Shown: in pieces, positions 1-9,129 of the stretch
How the letters are laid out: each line of letters opens with the position of its first letter
How positions within the stretch are numbered: position 1 is the stretch's first letter
Notes under the pieces: generated by a model
Databases searched by the model: none
What the model was told of the DNA's origin: nothing
Seen by the model: only the letters and a program-made list of their open reading frames with translations
Made by a program: the position numbers and the translations under genes
From: Chelativorans petroleitrophicus
Lineage (GTDB): Bacteria > Pseudomonadota > Alphaproteobacteria > Rhizobiales > Rhizobiaceae
DNA length: 64,000 nt
NCBI RefSeq assembly: GCF_025398195.1
Contig: NZ_JAODNV010000009.1
Span: forward strand, 161,430-225,429
Direction of reading: 5' to 3'

Positions 1-500
1 AGCGCCTTAGCCCAGGCCACGAGCTGGTCGTAGGTGAGCGCGTCGAGGTCAGCTCCCTCGGGCAGGTATTCGAGCGCCTGCTTGTTGGCCGCCATTACAT
101 AGTTGGCCTGCATCCAGGGCAGGTATTTCTGCTCTTCCGTGCCGAGCTTTCCAAGCTCCAGAAAGGCCGGAATGACCTCGACTCCACCGAGATCCACATC
201 CGACAGATCCACCCACTGGTCCGTGTAGGTGGCAAGTTCGCCGTGCAGCGCGCCGACGAGGCCGATCGTGCCCTTATCGGCCTGGAACTCAGCCTCGAGG
301 CGCGTGATGAAGGGGCCCGGCTCCTGCGGCTGGAAATCGACCTCTCCGTCGAACCCGGACAGCACCTGCTCGCGCATGCGCTGGGTTTCCTCGATGGGCG
401 CCGCCTGGTTCGACCAGAACAGCACCTGCGCCCCGGCGGCCGGTGCTGTGAGCGACAGGGCGACGGCCGCGCCTGCCAATATGGATATGTGTCTGGGCAT
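1..500 (-). CDS. ABC transporter sugar-type substrate-binding protein, N-terminal part (cut by window edge)
   Basis: The first 166 residues of a periplasmic extracellular solute-binding protein; the rest lies beyond the window. The start has a strong ribosome-binding site (GGGAGGAAAG) and opens with a signal peptide (MPRHISILAGAAVALSL..., cleavage near AAGAQ). The mature part (VLFWSNQAAPIEET..., then YTDQWVDLSDVDL and LPWMQANYVMAANKQ) reads like a family-1 carbohydrate-binding lipoprotein-type SBP. It lies 31 bases downstream of a LacI-family regulator on the same strand, which fits a sugar importer operon under local repression. The sugar cannot be told from the sequence. Confidence 0.8.
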   Translation of the reverse strand, partial: MPRHISILAGAAVALSLTAPAAGAQVLFWSNQAAPIEETQRMREQVLSGFDGEVDFQPQEPGPFITRLEAEFQADKGTIGLVGALHGELATYTDQWVDLSDVDLGGVEVIPAFLELGKLGTEEQKYLPWMQANYVMAANKQALEYLPEGADLDALTYDQLVAWAKA

Positions 501-531
501 TTTCTTTCCTCCCTTGCTAGGTGTTCCCGGA

Positions 532-1575
532 TCAAAGTTTCGATAACGGCGCCGGACCATGGCTGGCCCGTGCGACCAGTGTCGGCCGTACGAGACGGGT
601 GAGCGGTTCATCGGCTCTTTTCTCGATGACCGAGACCAGCATGCGAGCGATCTCGCGTGCCGAACTGCGCGTATGCGTGTCGAATGTCGTGAGCCCCGGC
701 GGGGCGTAGGCCGAGGCCGTGATGTTGTCGAAGCCGACCACCGAAAGATCGCGCGGGATCGAAATGCCCGCGCGCGCCGCTTCCTCCATCACCGTCAGCG
801 CCAACTCGTCGAAGAGGCCGAGAATGGCGGTCGGGCGCTCCGGACGCTGGAGAAGGCCATTGATGGCGGCCACGATCGCACCCCGGTCGAAGCGGGGCGC
901 GGCGGCAACCTCCAGCCTAACGGACGGATCGCCGCGTTTTTCGATGGCCTCCCGCAGGCCGCGCTCGCGCAGGTGGCGGAAGGTCATGGGGTCCGTGATG
1001 CTTATGAGCCCGAAACGGCGGTGGCCGAGCTCGTAGAGCATGTCGAAGGCTTCGGCGAAGGCGGCGCCTCCATCCGAATCCAGCCAGTTGTGCGCCGAGT
1101 TACCGTTGAGCAGCCGTCCATGGCCGATGAAGGGAATATTGCGCTCCATGAGGTAGCGGAGGCGTTCGTCGTTTTCCGCCACGCGCGGCACCACGACGCC
1201 GTCCACCCGGCCGGACTCCACCGCGTGCTTGAGCACGTCGAGCTCGGACTGACCGGGCTGCGCCGTGGCGATCAGGAGATCGTAGCCGTGCTCCACAAGA
1301 CCTTCGCCCAGCCCGGTGATGAAGTCGCCAAGATAGGAGTCCACGAAATTGGGGCCGCGGATCGGCAGAACGAAGCCCACGAAACCGCTGCGGCCCGACA
1401 CAAGCTGACGGGCGGCTACATTGGGCACATAGCCGCGTGCCCGGGCCGCCTCAAGCACTCGCTGACGCGTCTTGAGAGCGATGGCCTCGTGGCCTGCCAG
1501 CGCACGCGACACCGTCGTTACCGAAATGTCGAGCGCTTTGGCCAGTTCCTTGAGAGTCACTCCGCGTGGCGCCAA
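532..1575 (-). CDS. LacI-family transcriptional regulator
   Basis: A 347-residue repressor of normal family length. Residues 6-58 form the LacI helix-turn-helix and hinge (VTLKELAKALDISVTTVSRA, then RGYVPNVAARQLVSG); residues 62-340 are the periplasmic-binding-like effector domain (GFVLPIRGPNF, SVVGFDNITAS). A TTG start is chosen because GGGAGG lies five bases upstream; a GTG at 1560 is an alternative. It directly precedes the sugar-binding protein gene on the same strand, so it probably controls that importer, with a sugar or sugar phosphate as effector. A LacI-type palindrome lies about 50 bases upstream and suggests autoregulation. Confidence 0.9.
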   Translation of the reverse strand: MAPRGVTLKELAKALDISVTTVSRALAGHEAIALKTRQRVLEAARARGYVPNVAARQLVSGRSGFVGFVLPIRGPNFVDSYLGDFITGLGEGLVEHGYDLLIATAQPGQSELDVLKHAVESGRVDGVVVPRVAENDERLRYLMERNIPFIGHGRLLNGNSAHNWLDSDGGAAFAEAFDMLYELGHRRFGLISITDPMTFRHLRERGLREAIEKRGDPSVRLEVAAAPRFDRGAIVAAINGLLQRPERPTAILGLFDELALTVMEEAARAGISIPRDLSVVGFDNITASAYAPPGLTTFDTHTRSSAREIARMLVSVIEKRADEPLTRLVRPTLVARASHGPAPLSKL

Positions 1576-1626
1576 ACGTTCCTCCCAACTTTCCTGAGGG
1601 GAACTGTAGAGCGTTTAATCGACTTT

Positions 1627-1640
1627 TGCAAACGTTTTAA
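1627..1640. promoter_or_regulatory. Candidate LacI-family operator
   Basis: TGCAAACGTTTTAA contains the perfect 8-base palindrome AAACGTTT with the central CG typical of LacI/GalR-family operators. It sits about 50 bases before the LacI-type regulator start, in the interval divergent from the FadR-type regulator gene. A similar half-site (GCGTTTAA) lies close by at about 1612-1619. Assigned by pattern only. Confidence 0.45.
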
Positions 1641-1850
1641 ATTCCACCTTCGGACATCGCCAATGGCTTGGCGCGGGTGCCTATCACACAAAGTCCCGGG
1701 CCCGGTTGGTCAGAAGCTTTCAACGAGACCGGGCGACTCAGGAATGACAAGCGTCGAGACGATAGTCCGCAGCGATCCGTCCGCCTTCCGCACAGGATCG
1801 GCGCTTGACAAGAAAACTCAAGGCTGACCAAATACGAAACCAATAGAAAA

Positions 1851-2639
1851 ATGGTTCCCCTTCAGGGGCGGAACAGGGCCGGCAGTTTGAGCTCGAAATC
1901 CAATTCGTCCATCGCGTTGGGAACGCTGCGCGTGCTCGTGCAGCAGCACCGCGACGACGCGGAATGGCAGCTTCCCCCTGAGCGCGAGCTGGCGCTTTCC
2001 ATGGGGCTTGGCCGCCGCGCCGTCCGCAGGGCGTTGGAAGTACTCGAGGCCGAAGGCCTTATCTGGCGGCAGCAAGGGAAGGGGACCTTTATAGGGCGTC
2101 GTCCCGCTATTCAGCCGCATGCTTTCGGCAAGCTCGTCGAGCGCATCAGCCCGTCGGAGGTTATGGAGGCACGCCTCCAAATGGAACCGGCGATGGCACG
2201 CATGGCCGCATTCCGCAGTTCCAGCGAGGATATCGCAGCGCTCGACAGGCTTGCGAAGAAGATACAGGCAGCTTCCGACGACGACGGCTGGGAGCTTTGG
2301 GACAGCGCCTTTCACCGGCGCATCGCCGAATGTGCGGGCAACGGGCTGATGCTCGCGCTGTTCGACGTGGTGCAGCAGGCTCGCCAGGAGCCAAACTGGC
2401 GACGGCTCAGATCAAAGGCGCGTACGCCTGAGCAGCGCGACCGCGCTTACCGGGATCATGAGGAGATCGTACAGGCCATCGCGAACCGGGACGGTGCCGC
2501 CGCGGAGCGGGCGATGCGGCGGCATCTGAGCACGCTCAACGCCGACCTTCTGTCCATTCTGCTGGGCAGCGACGATGCGGAGGACGCGGTCGAAGGGATC
2601 GGGCCAGGGCGACCAGAAGAGCTGCAGTCGCATGAGTGA
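1851..2639 (+). CDS. GntR/FadR-family transcriptional regulator (FCD domain)
   Basis: A 262-residue regulator. Residues ~20-82 are the winged helix-turn-helix (LPPERELALSMGLGRRAVRR, then EGLIWRQQGKGTFIG), and residues ~105-235 the all-helical FCD ligand domain (EVMEARLQMEPAMARMAA, FHRRIAECAGNG, HEEIVQAIANRDGAAAERAM). No clear Shine-Dalgarno precedes the ATG; a TTGACA at 1805-1810 could give a very short leader. The next thing downstream is only a stump of a peptide-binding protein, so its original target operon may have been deleted; the gamma-glutamyltransferase and TauE genes are the remaining candidates. Effector unknown, probably a carboxylic acid as in other FCD proteins. Confidence 0.88.
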   Translation: MVPLQGRNRAGSLSSKSNSSIALGTLRVLVQQHRDDAEWQLPPERELALSMGLGRRAVRRALEVLEAEGLIWRQQGKGTFIGRRPAIQPHAFGKLVERISPSEVMEARLQMEPAMARMAAFRSSSEDIAALDRLAKKIQAASDDDGWELWDSAFHRRIAECAGNGLMLALFDVVQQARQEPNWRRLRSKARTPEQRDRAYRDHEEIVQAIANRDGAAAERAMRRHLSTLNADLLSILLGSDDAEDAVEGIGPGRPEELQSHE

Positions 2640-2679
2640 ATCCGTCGGCTCCGTGCCTTCGCTCGGGCGCAGGCAGGGG

Positions 2680-2856
2680 CGGCTTGCCACCATCAAGGGC
2701 GCCACGCCTGACACCCAGGCGAGGACAGCGCTTTACGAGGAGGCGCAGAAAATCCTGCAGGACGAGCTGCCCATCATCTACATCTACCACCAGCCCTGGC
2801 CTTTCGTGCTCTCCGGCGACGGCCTGCGTGATGCGCTCGACCCTCGCGACAACTGA
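2680..2856 (+). pseudogene. C-terminal stump of a peptide-type ABC substrate-binding protein (SBP family 5)
   Basis: About 58 codons that read RTALYEEAQKILQDELPI followed by IYIYHQPWPFVLS and a stop. This is the characteristic near-C-terminal segment of DppA/OppA-like binding proteins (the 'R..LY.EAQ.IL..dlPiIylyh' region). The several hundred upstream residues are missing; the reading frame instead runs back into the 3' end of the FadR-type regulator. It appears to be the remnant of a deleted importer gene that stood between the regulator and the gamma-glutamyltransferase gene. Confidence 0.7.
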
Positions 2857-2882
2857 TAACGAATAGACGGAGCAAATAGTCC

Positions 2883-4679
2883 ATGTTCACCACACGGCCG
2901 GAGATCCTCGGCACATTCGGCGTCGTCACCACCACCCATTGGCTCGCCTCCGCCTCCGGGATGGCAATACTGGAACGCGGCGGCAACGCCTTCGACGCCG
3001 CAGTTGCCGCTGGCTTCGTGCTGCAGGTGGTGGAGCCGCACCTTGTCGGCCCCGGCGGCGAGGTGCCGATCATCTTCCACTCCGCACGTACCGGCAAAAC
3101 GCAGGTTCTCTGCGGGCAGGGAACGGCGCCCAAGGCGGCAACGATCGAATACTACACACGCGAAGGGCTGAAGCTCATCCCGGGCAATGGCCTGCTCGCT
3201 ACCGTCGTTCCGGGCGCTTTCGACGCCTGGATGCAGCTGCTCCGCGATTTCGGCACCTTGCCCCTCTCCGATGTGCTCGCCCCAGCGATCTACTATGCCG
3301 AAAAAGGCCATCCGCTTTTGCCGCGCGTGGCAAACACAATCGCCGGCCTGAAGGAGTTCTTCGAGCGCGAGTGGCCCACCTCCGCCGCTTTCTATACACC
3401 GGGCGGACGGGTGCCGCAGGCACGCCAGCTTTTCCGCAATGAGGCGCTGGCGGGCACATGGCGGCGTATCATCCGCGAGGCCGAAAGCGGCGGCGGCAGC
3501 CGCGAGAAGCAGATCGAGAGGGCGAGGGATGCCTTCTACCGCGGCTTCGTCGCCGAGGAGATCGAGCGCTTCGCCCGCAGCAACGAGGTGATGGATGAAA
3601 GCGGCGAGCGCCACTGCGGCGTAATTACGGCCGACGACATGGCCGGCTGGCAGGCCACCTACGAGGAGCCGCTCACATATGACTACCACGGCTACACGAT
3701 CCACAAGATCGGCCCGTGGGGCCAGGGCCCGGTGTTCCTGCAAACGCTGGCGCTGCTCAAGGGCTTCGATCTTTCGGCAATGGACGCGCGGGGGGCTGAA
3801 TTCGTCCACACGCTTACCGAGGCGATGAAGCTCGCCTTTGCCGATCGCGAATTCTATTACGGCGACCCCCGCTTCATCGACGTTCCGATCAAGAAGCTCC
3901 TGTCCGACGCCTACAATGACGAGAGGCGCAAGCTCATCGGCCACGATGCCTCGCTCGACCTGCGGCCGGGCTCCATTCCAGGATATGAGGCTCAGATGGA
4001 GCGTATGCGGGAAGTGCTGGAGCGGCTTTCGTGCATTTCCAGCCAGGACGCCGCATCCGCCGAGCCGACTCTGGCCGACATGCGTTCCGCCCGCCGGGGC
4101 GATACCGTGCATCTCGATGTGATCGACGCCGAAGGCAACATGGTCGCTGCCATGCCTTCGGGCGGTTGGTTCCAGTCCTCGCCCTACATCCCCTCGCTCG
4201 GCTTCATGCTCAACAGCCGAGCGCAGATGTTCTGGCTGGAGCCGGGCCTGCCCGGCAGCCTCGAGCCGGGAAAGCGGCCGCGCACCACGCTCACTCCGAG
4301 CCTCGCCTACAAGGACGGCAAGCCATACATGGTTTTCGGCACGCCGGGCGGCGACCAGCAGGAGCAGTGGCAGCTCCTCTTCTTCCTGCGCCACGTCCAC
4401 CACGGTCTCAATCTGCAGGAATCGATCGACATGCCGATGTCGCACACCTCCCATTTCCCCAATTCCTTTCACCCGCGTGACCGGAAGCCGGGGCACCTTG
4501 CCGTCGAGGAGAATTTGGGAGCCGAAACCATCGAGGCGCTCAAGGCGCGCGGACATAAGCTGGAGATCGCGCCCGAATGGACCATCGGCCGAATGGTCGC
4601 CGCAGCCCGCGGCGAGGACGGAATTTTGCGCGCAGCCGCAACGCCGCGGCTGATGCAGGCCTATGCAATCGGCCGTTGA
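2883..4679 (+). CDS. Gamma-glutamyltransferase family protein (Ntn hydrolase)
   Basis: A 598-residue member of the gamma-glutamyltransferase/cephalosporin acylase family, which matures by autocleavage before a catalytic Thr. The large-subunit start is typical (THWLASASGMAILERGGNAF, then VEPHLVGPGGEV). The predicted nucleophile is Thr408 in GDTVHLDVIDAEGNMVA, followed by the oxyanion region MPSGGW and TPGGDQQ. No signal peptide is visible, so it is probably cytoplasmic, unlike periplasmic GGT. It may act on a gamma-glutamyl or other amide substrate rather than glutathione itself. A TauE/SafE permease follows 86 bases downstream on the same strand and may export a product. Confidence 0.88.
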   Translation: MFTTRPEILGTFGVVTTTHWLASASGMAILERGGNAFDAAVAAGFVLQVVEPHLVGPGGEVPIIFHSARTGKTQVLCGQGTAPKAATIEYYTREGLKLIPGNGLLATVVPGAFDAWMQLLRDFGTLPLSDVLAPAIYYAEKGHPLLPRVANTIAGLKEFFEREWPTSAAFYTPGGRVPQARQLFRNEALAGTWRRIIREAESGGGSREKQIERARDAFYRGFVAEEIERFARSNEVMDESGERHCGVITADDMAGWQATYEEPLTYDYHGYTIHKIGPWGQGPVFLQTLALLKGFDLSAMDARGAEFVHTLTEAMKLAFADREFYYGDPRFIDVPIKKLLSDAYNDERRKLIGHDASLDLRPGSIPGYEAQMERMREVLERLSCISSQDAASAEPTLADMRSARRGDTVHLDVIDAEGNMVAAMPSGGWFQSSPYIPSLGFMLNSRAQMFWLEPGLPGSLEPGKRPRTTLTPSLAYKDGKPYMVFGTPGGDQQEQWQLLFFLRHVHHGLNLQESIDMPMSHTSHFPNSFHPRDRKPGHLAVEENLGAETIEALKARGHKLEIAPEWTIGRMVAAARGEDGILRAAATPRLMQAYAIGR

Positions 4680-4765
4680 GGCCGGTAACGCCGCTTGACG
4701 CTATCCCTTCGGTACTTCAAAGGGCGGCTGGCTACAGCTCCGCCATCCTTCAGCGAGACAATTTC

Positions 4766-5521
4766 ATGTCAATTCTCACAGTCCTTCTGCTTTTTGCCGC
4801 CGGTTTCCTGTCAGGCGTCGTGAACGCCGTGGCGGGGGGCGGGACCTTCATCACCTTCGGCGCGATGACGCTTGGAGGCGTGCCGCCCATTTCAGCCAAT
4901 GCGACCTCCTCGCTGACACAGTTTCCGGGCTATGTGACCTCGACGCTCGCATATTGGAGCGACATCAAGACGATGTGGAGGAAGGCACTTCTTCTGATGG
5001 CCGTCTCGGTTCTGGGAGCGCTGGGGGGATCCCTGATCCTGCTTTCGCTGGACAATCCATCCTTCCGCGCTCTGGTGCCCTGGCTTCTGATTGCCGCGAC
5101 GGCACTTTTTGCGGCCGGTCCATGGCTCAAGCCCAAGCCCCGCGAGACCGATACGGTCACGCCGCTGGGCCGGATGGCGGGCCCCTTCATCCAGTTTCTT
5201 ACGTCGATCTATGGCGGCTTCTTCGGCGCCGGGCTCGGCATCATGATGCTGGCGACCTTGGGCATTGCCGAAAAGGGCAGCTACCACCGGCTGAACGCGC
5301 TCAAAAACCTGCTTTCCATCGTGATCGCCGCCGTCGCCATCGTGATCTTCACCATGGGCGGCGTGGTGAGCTGGATTCATGTGCTGGTGATGGTGCCGGG
5401 CGTTGCCCTGGGCGGATATATGGGCGTCTGGACGGCAAAGCGGCTGCCGCAATCCGTCATGCGGCTGTTCGTGATCTTTGTCGGCCTGTTCCTCGCCTTC
5501 TATTACTTCACTATCGGATGA
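4766..5521 (+). CDS. TauE/SafE family membrane permease
   Basis: A 251-residue polytopic inner-membrane protein with about eight hydrophobic segments. The N-terminus carries the family signature NAVAGGGTFITFGAMTLGG followed by ANATSSLTQFPG, and a second half-repeat begins near GGFFGAGLGIMMLATLG. Start placed at the ATG at 4766, which opens directly into the first membrane segment; the open frame continues upstream into the previous gene. Family members export sulfite, sulfoacetate or other organic anions. Placement after a gamma-glutamyltransferase-family gene suggests transport linked to that enzyme, but the substrate cannot be read from the sequence. Confidence 0.85.
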   Translation: MSILTVLLLFAAGFLSGVVNAVAGGGTFITFGAMTLGGVPPISANATSSLTQFPGYVTSTLAYWSDIKTMWRKALLLMAVSVLGALGGSLILLSLDNPSFRALVPWLLIAATALFAAGPWLKPKPRETDTVTPLGRMAGPFIQFLTSIYGGFFGAGLGIMMLATLGIAEKGSYHRLNALKNLLSIVIAAVAIVIFTMGGVVSWIHVLVMVPGVALGGYMGVWTAKRLPQSVMRLFVIFVGLFLAFYYFTIG

Positions 5522-5639
5522 GCCTTTCCAACCGGCAATTCTGTCCAGCGGCATCGCCGCAACCGCGCCGGAGCGGATGAGCGGCTATCCGTCTCATTGT
5601 ATGGTAGCCTTCTCGTGATTCGGTAACGGGGTGGCCGAC

Positions 5640-8600
5640 GTGAGAAAGATTGCCGCTACCTTCCTCGCCGCAGCAGCCGCTCTGGCCGTACTGCTTTTCC
5701 TTCTCCCCGCTCTCGTTTCGACGGATTGGGCCCGCTCTGAATTAAGCCGCCAGTTGTCCGCCGCAAGCGGCATGAGCATCCGGCTGGACGGGCCCGTGCG
5801 GCTGTCGCTCCTCCCCAGGGTGGCGATCGTCGCCGAAAATATTTCGCTGTCGACCGGTGCCGGGGATCTTTCGATAGCCGTCCCCCGCTTTTCGTCGGCC
5901 ATAACGCTGTCCTCGCTGTGGTCCGACAGGCTTGAGATCCAGGCCCTCACCCTGAAAGAACCAAGCATCGAGCTGCATGCCGCCTCTCCGGAAGCTGCCC
6001 AAACGGACCCGTTCGCGTCTCTAGTCGACACGCTCGAGCGGCTGGCCGTGAACCGCATCACCGTCGAGAACGGCCGGTTCACTTCCTACGATACGGCCGG
6101 CAATGCGACCGCCTTCTCGGCGATCGATGCGGACCTCAGAGTACCGGACCTCGACGGCGAAGCCACCTTCACGCTCGCCGCGACCAAAGACGCCCAGCGC
6201 GTCGAGCTGAGCGGCACGCTATCGGCGCTCAGGCCCGTGCTCCAATACCAACCGGCAGCGCTTTCGATCAAAGCGCGGCTGGAGCCGGCGCCCATGCCGG
6301 GGCTGGGCGAGATCACCGCGGCGGGGAACATTGAGCTGAACGCAGATGGCGGCTATCGGATTCAGGATGGCCGCTTCGATATCGGCGGGCAGAGCTTTAC
6401 ACTCGATGCTCAGTTTCGCCCCGGAGAGCGGCATCACTTCTATGCGGACCTGACGGCGGGGCGCATCGATATGAGCGCGTTCACCGGCGAAGAGGCAAAC
6501 GCCGACGAAGGCCAGGAACCGGGCGGCGTGAAGGAGCCGGACCTCCTGATACTCACGGGTTTCGACGCGGATGTCAGTATCGTGATCGATGAACTCGCCA
6601 ATGGCGACATGAGGGCGTCCGACCTCATTTTCACGGCAACGCTCCGCGACGGCCTTCTCGAGGCGCGGCTCGAAAATCTGGCTTTCGATGCGGGAAGCCT
6701 CTCCGCCACGGTCTCGACAAACGCGGGCGAGGTGCCGCCGGTCGTCCGGGGCACGGTCGTCAGCTCCGGGCTCGACATCGCTTCCCTGGCGAATCTCGCC
6801 GGGCAGACAGTGCCGCTTTCCGGCGCGCTCACCGTGAATACGGGATTTGCCTTCAGCGGGCTCAGCGAAGCTGCCATACGCCAGACGGTGAATCTGCGGG
6901 GGACGGTGGGCATTCAGGGCGGCACCCTTCGCCTCGAAGAGCTGACTGACGGCAAGCTCGCCGCCGCCGACAGCGTCACCGGGCTCGATGGGACGGTGGA
7001 GATCCGCGACATCGAGGAGCCCGTCGGCGTTTCCGGAAACCTGGTCTGGCGGGGGCAGGCGGTAGCCTTCGAAGCGGAATTTTCGCCAAGCGACTTCCTC
7101 TCAAGCCCCTCGCTTGCCGAGGCCGCGGGCCAGATGAGTCTCGCCGTCTCGTCGGAGCTTCTCCGGGCGAGCGCAAACGGCGTGGCCGCCGGCAGCGGCG
7201 CCTTCAGGGGCAAGATCTCGGTCGATACCCCATCGGCCGACAGGCTCATGCAGTGGCTAGCGCAGTCCGGCTCTGACGGCCTGCAGGCCTTCTCCTTCAG
7301 CGGCGATGTTGACGCGAGCCCCGCGCGCTTTTCCTTCAGCAATGCCTCTCTGTCGCTGAACGGCGTGGCGGGCAAGGGCCAGGGGACGGTGGAGCTCAGC
7401 ATCCCGCTCACGATCCGGACCTCGCTTCAATTCGCGAAGCTTGATTTCGCGGCGCTGACGGGGGGAGGCGACGCGGGTGCCGGCCGGCAATCCGGACCGT
7501 CCACTGATACCGACACTCCGGTCGATCTTTCCTTCCTCAGGGATTTCGATGCCAGGATCGAGATCGCGGCGGATCAGATCGGATACGGGAAGGTCTTTGC
7601 CGGCCCCATGGCAACGACGCTGACGATTGCCGAAGGCAAAGCCCATCTCAACGCCCCGGCAAGCCCGTTCTACGGCGGCACGGTCGCCGCGGAGGTGATG
7701 GCGGACGGGTCGGGCGACATGCCTTCCATCAGCCTCAGCGCCGCGATTTCTGGCGCCGCAGCGGCCGCCTTGCTCCGCGACGCGGCGGATTTCGATCGGG
7801 TCGAGGGAATCATCGCCACCAATGTGACGGTCGTAGGCAGCGGAAACACGACCCGGGCGCTCGCGCGGTCTCTCAACGGAAGCGCGGCCCTGAGGATCAA
7901 CGACGGCGCCATCCGCGGCATCGATATCGCCGACGTCTACAACAACCTCGTCGGGCTTCTCTCGAAAGGCTTCCAGCAGGACGAAAACCGCAAGACGGCC
8001 TTCACCGAACTCAGCGCCACTTTCGCTATCGAAAACGGCGTGGCGCAGACCTCCGATATCAGCCTCTTGGGTCCGCTCGTGCGGATGGAGGGCGCAGGCA
8101 AGATCGACCTTGCGGAGGAAACCATCGACATGCGCCTCAACCCGCGGGTCGTGGCCTCCCTGACGGGCCAGGGCGGCGACATCAACGCGGAGGGCATCGG
8201 AGTCCCGGTCATTGTCGAGGGCGCACTCTCGGCTCCGCGCATCTATCCGGACCTCTCCACATTGATGAAGGACCCGAAGGGAGCCCTGGAGATGTTCGAG
8301 CGCTTCGGTCTGCCGACGGGGAAGCTCGGGCTCGACCATCTCCTCCCCGATCAGGGCGGATCGGAAGGCGCTGGCGGCGCGGCCGACCTCATCGGCGACC
8401 TGATCAAGGGCAAGACGGGTGAGGGCGGCGCTCCATCCGGCATCACCAACATCATCACCGATGTTCTTTCAGGGCCTGGGAAGGCGGACCCATCGGCATC
8501 CCCCCGGCCTCAGGATGACGGAAATGCGGTCAGATCGATCATCGACGGCTTGCTCAAGACGCCCGCACCTGCGCCAGCGGAAGCGCCCGGTACAGCGGCT

Positions 8601-8693
8601 GGTGCTGCCCAGAGCCCTGAAGGCGCGGAAGCAGCGCCTCAATCGACCAGAGAAGAGAATCTGCACCGTCTAATGGAGCAGTTCCTTCGGTGA
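5640..8693 (+). CDS. AsmA-family protein (large periplasmic bridge-type protein)
   Basis: About 1,017 residues. An N-terminal membrane anchor (RKIAATFLAAAAALAVLLFL) is followed by the AsmA N-terminal domain (GMSIRLDGPVRLSLLPRVAI, then ISLSTG) and a long beta-rich repetitive body. The AsmA C-terminal domain is at roughly residues 700-900 (SLNGSAALRINDGAIRGIDIA, GKIDLAEETIDMRLNPRV). The last ~100 residues are low-complexity, Gly/Pro/Ala-rich. Family members span the periplasm and are implicated in phospholipid transfer and outer-membrane homeostasis. The start is GTG at 5640 or 5631, nine bases apart and in frame. It stands alone with no co-directional partner. Confidence 0.88.
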   Translation: MRKIAATFLAAAAALAVLLFLLPALVSTDWARSELSRQLSAASGMSIRLDGPVRLSLLPRVAIVAENISLSTGAGDLSIAVPRFSSAITLSSLWSDRLEIQALTLKEPSIELHAASPEAAQTDPFASLVDTLERLAVNRITVENGRFTSYDTAGNATAFSAIDADLRVPDLDGEATFTLAATKDAQRVELSGTLSALRPVLQYQPAALSIKARLEPAPMPGLGEITAAGNIELNADGGYRIQDGRFDIGGQSFTLDAQFRPGERHHFYADLTAGRIDMSAFTGEEANADEGQEPGGVKEPDLLILTGFDADVSIVIDELANGDMRASDLIFTATLRDGLLEARLENLAFDAGSLSATVSTNAGEVPPVVRGTVVSSGLDIASLANLAGQTVPLSGALTVNTGFAFSGLSEAAIRQTVNLRGTVGIQGGTLRLEELTDGKLAAADSVTGLDGTVEIRDIEEPVGVSGNLVWRGQAVAFEAEFSPSDFLSSPSLAEAAGQMSLAVSSELLRASANGVAAGSGAFRGKISVDTPSADRLMQWLAQSGSDGLQAFSFSGDVDASPARFSFSNASLSLNGVAGKGQGTVELSIPLTIRTSLQFAKLDFAALTGGGDAGAGRQSGPSTDTDTPVDLSFLRDFDARIEIAADQIGYGKVFAGPMATTLTIAEGKAHLNAPASPFYGGTVAAEVMADGSGDMPSISLSAAISGAAAAALLRDAADFDRVEGIIATNVTVVGSGNTTRALARSLNGSAALRINDGAIRGIDIADVYNNLVGLLSKGFQQDENRKTAFTELSATFAIENGVAQTSDISLLGPLVRMEGAGKIDLAEETIDMRLNPRVVASLTGQGGDINAEGIGVPVIVEGALSAPRIYPDLSTLMKDPKGALEMFERFGLPTGKLGLDHLLPDQGGSEGAGGAADLIGDLIKGKTGEGGAPSGITNIITDVLSGPGKADPSASPRPQDDGNAVRSIIDGLLKTPAPAPAEAPGTAAGAAQSPEGAEAAPQSTREENLHRLMEQFLR

Positions 8694-8747
8694 ACGTTGC
8701 ACCGTACCACGGAGAGGCGGAGTCTGGCACGCTGTCTTCCGTTGCTG

Positions 8748-8876
8748 CTAACGCACCGCGATCGCCCAGATGAAGCAGGCCGAGGCTGCAATGGATGCGA
8801 CCGTGCGCACCGTGTTCCAGAACGTCCATTCGCGCAGATAGCGCGTCCAGCCCGCATCGCTTCCAGAAACAGCCGA
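8748..8876 (-). pseudogene. C-terminal remnant of a DUF1772 (anthrone oxygenase-like) membrane protein
   Basis: A 42-codon stretch ending at a stop reads AGWTRYLREWTFWNTVRT then a hydrophobic tail VASIAASACFIWAIAVR. This matches the end of small DUF1772 membrane proteins (...W.rWNh.Rt..s..A...). No start or earlier domain can be joined in frame; the upstream bases are not recognisable. The rest of the 8694-9129 gap shows no convincing gene. Assignment rests on a short motif. Confidence 0.45.
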
Positions 8877-9129
8877 TCGTCGCGACCCTTGTCACCACGT
8901 CGTGGCAGTGAGGCCCGGACCACCTCCAGCGCCAATGCCAATCCTTCTCTGTCATCTCCGTGGATATCGCCGGCCTCAAAATCAGTCGGCTCCCCATGAA
9001 TCAGACAAATCCCCTCAGAGGAATCCTCGCCTCTCTTCATGCGGCAATCCGTCCACACAGCCTAAGGCATCTATGGGGAAGATTCAGTGAAGCTCGGCTG
9101 AGAGCTTCGCCCCTCAGCGTTAGGATCAG

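Noticed and set aside
2784..4556. A 590-codon minus-strand frame opposite the gamma-glutamyltransferase gene
   Set aside because: No recognisable motif and low-complexity His/Arg/Gly-rich text; the sense gene is well supported.
8639..9058. Minus-strand frames of 139-147 codons between the AsmA and PrpD genes
   Set aside because: The only protein-like text is the short DUF1772 end in a third frame; the longer frames run into the AsmA gene's antisense.
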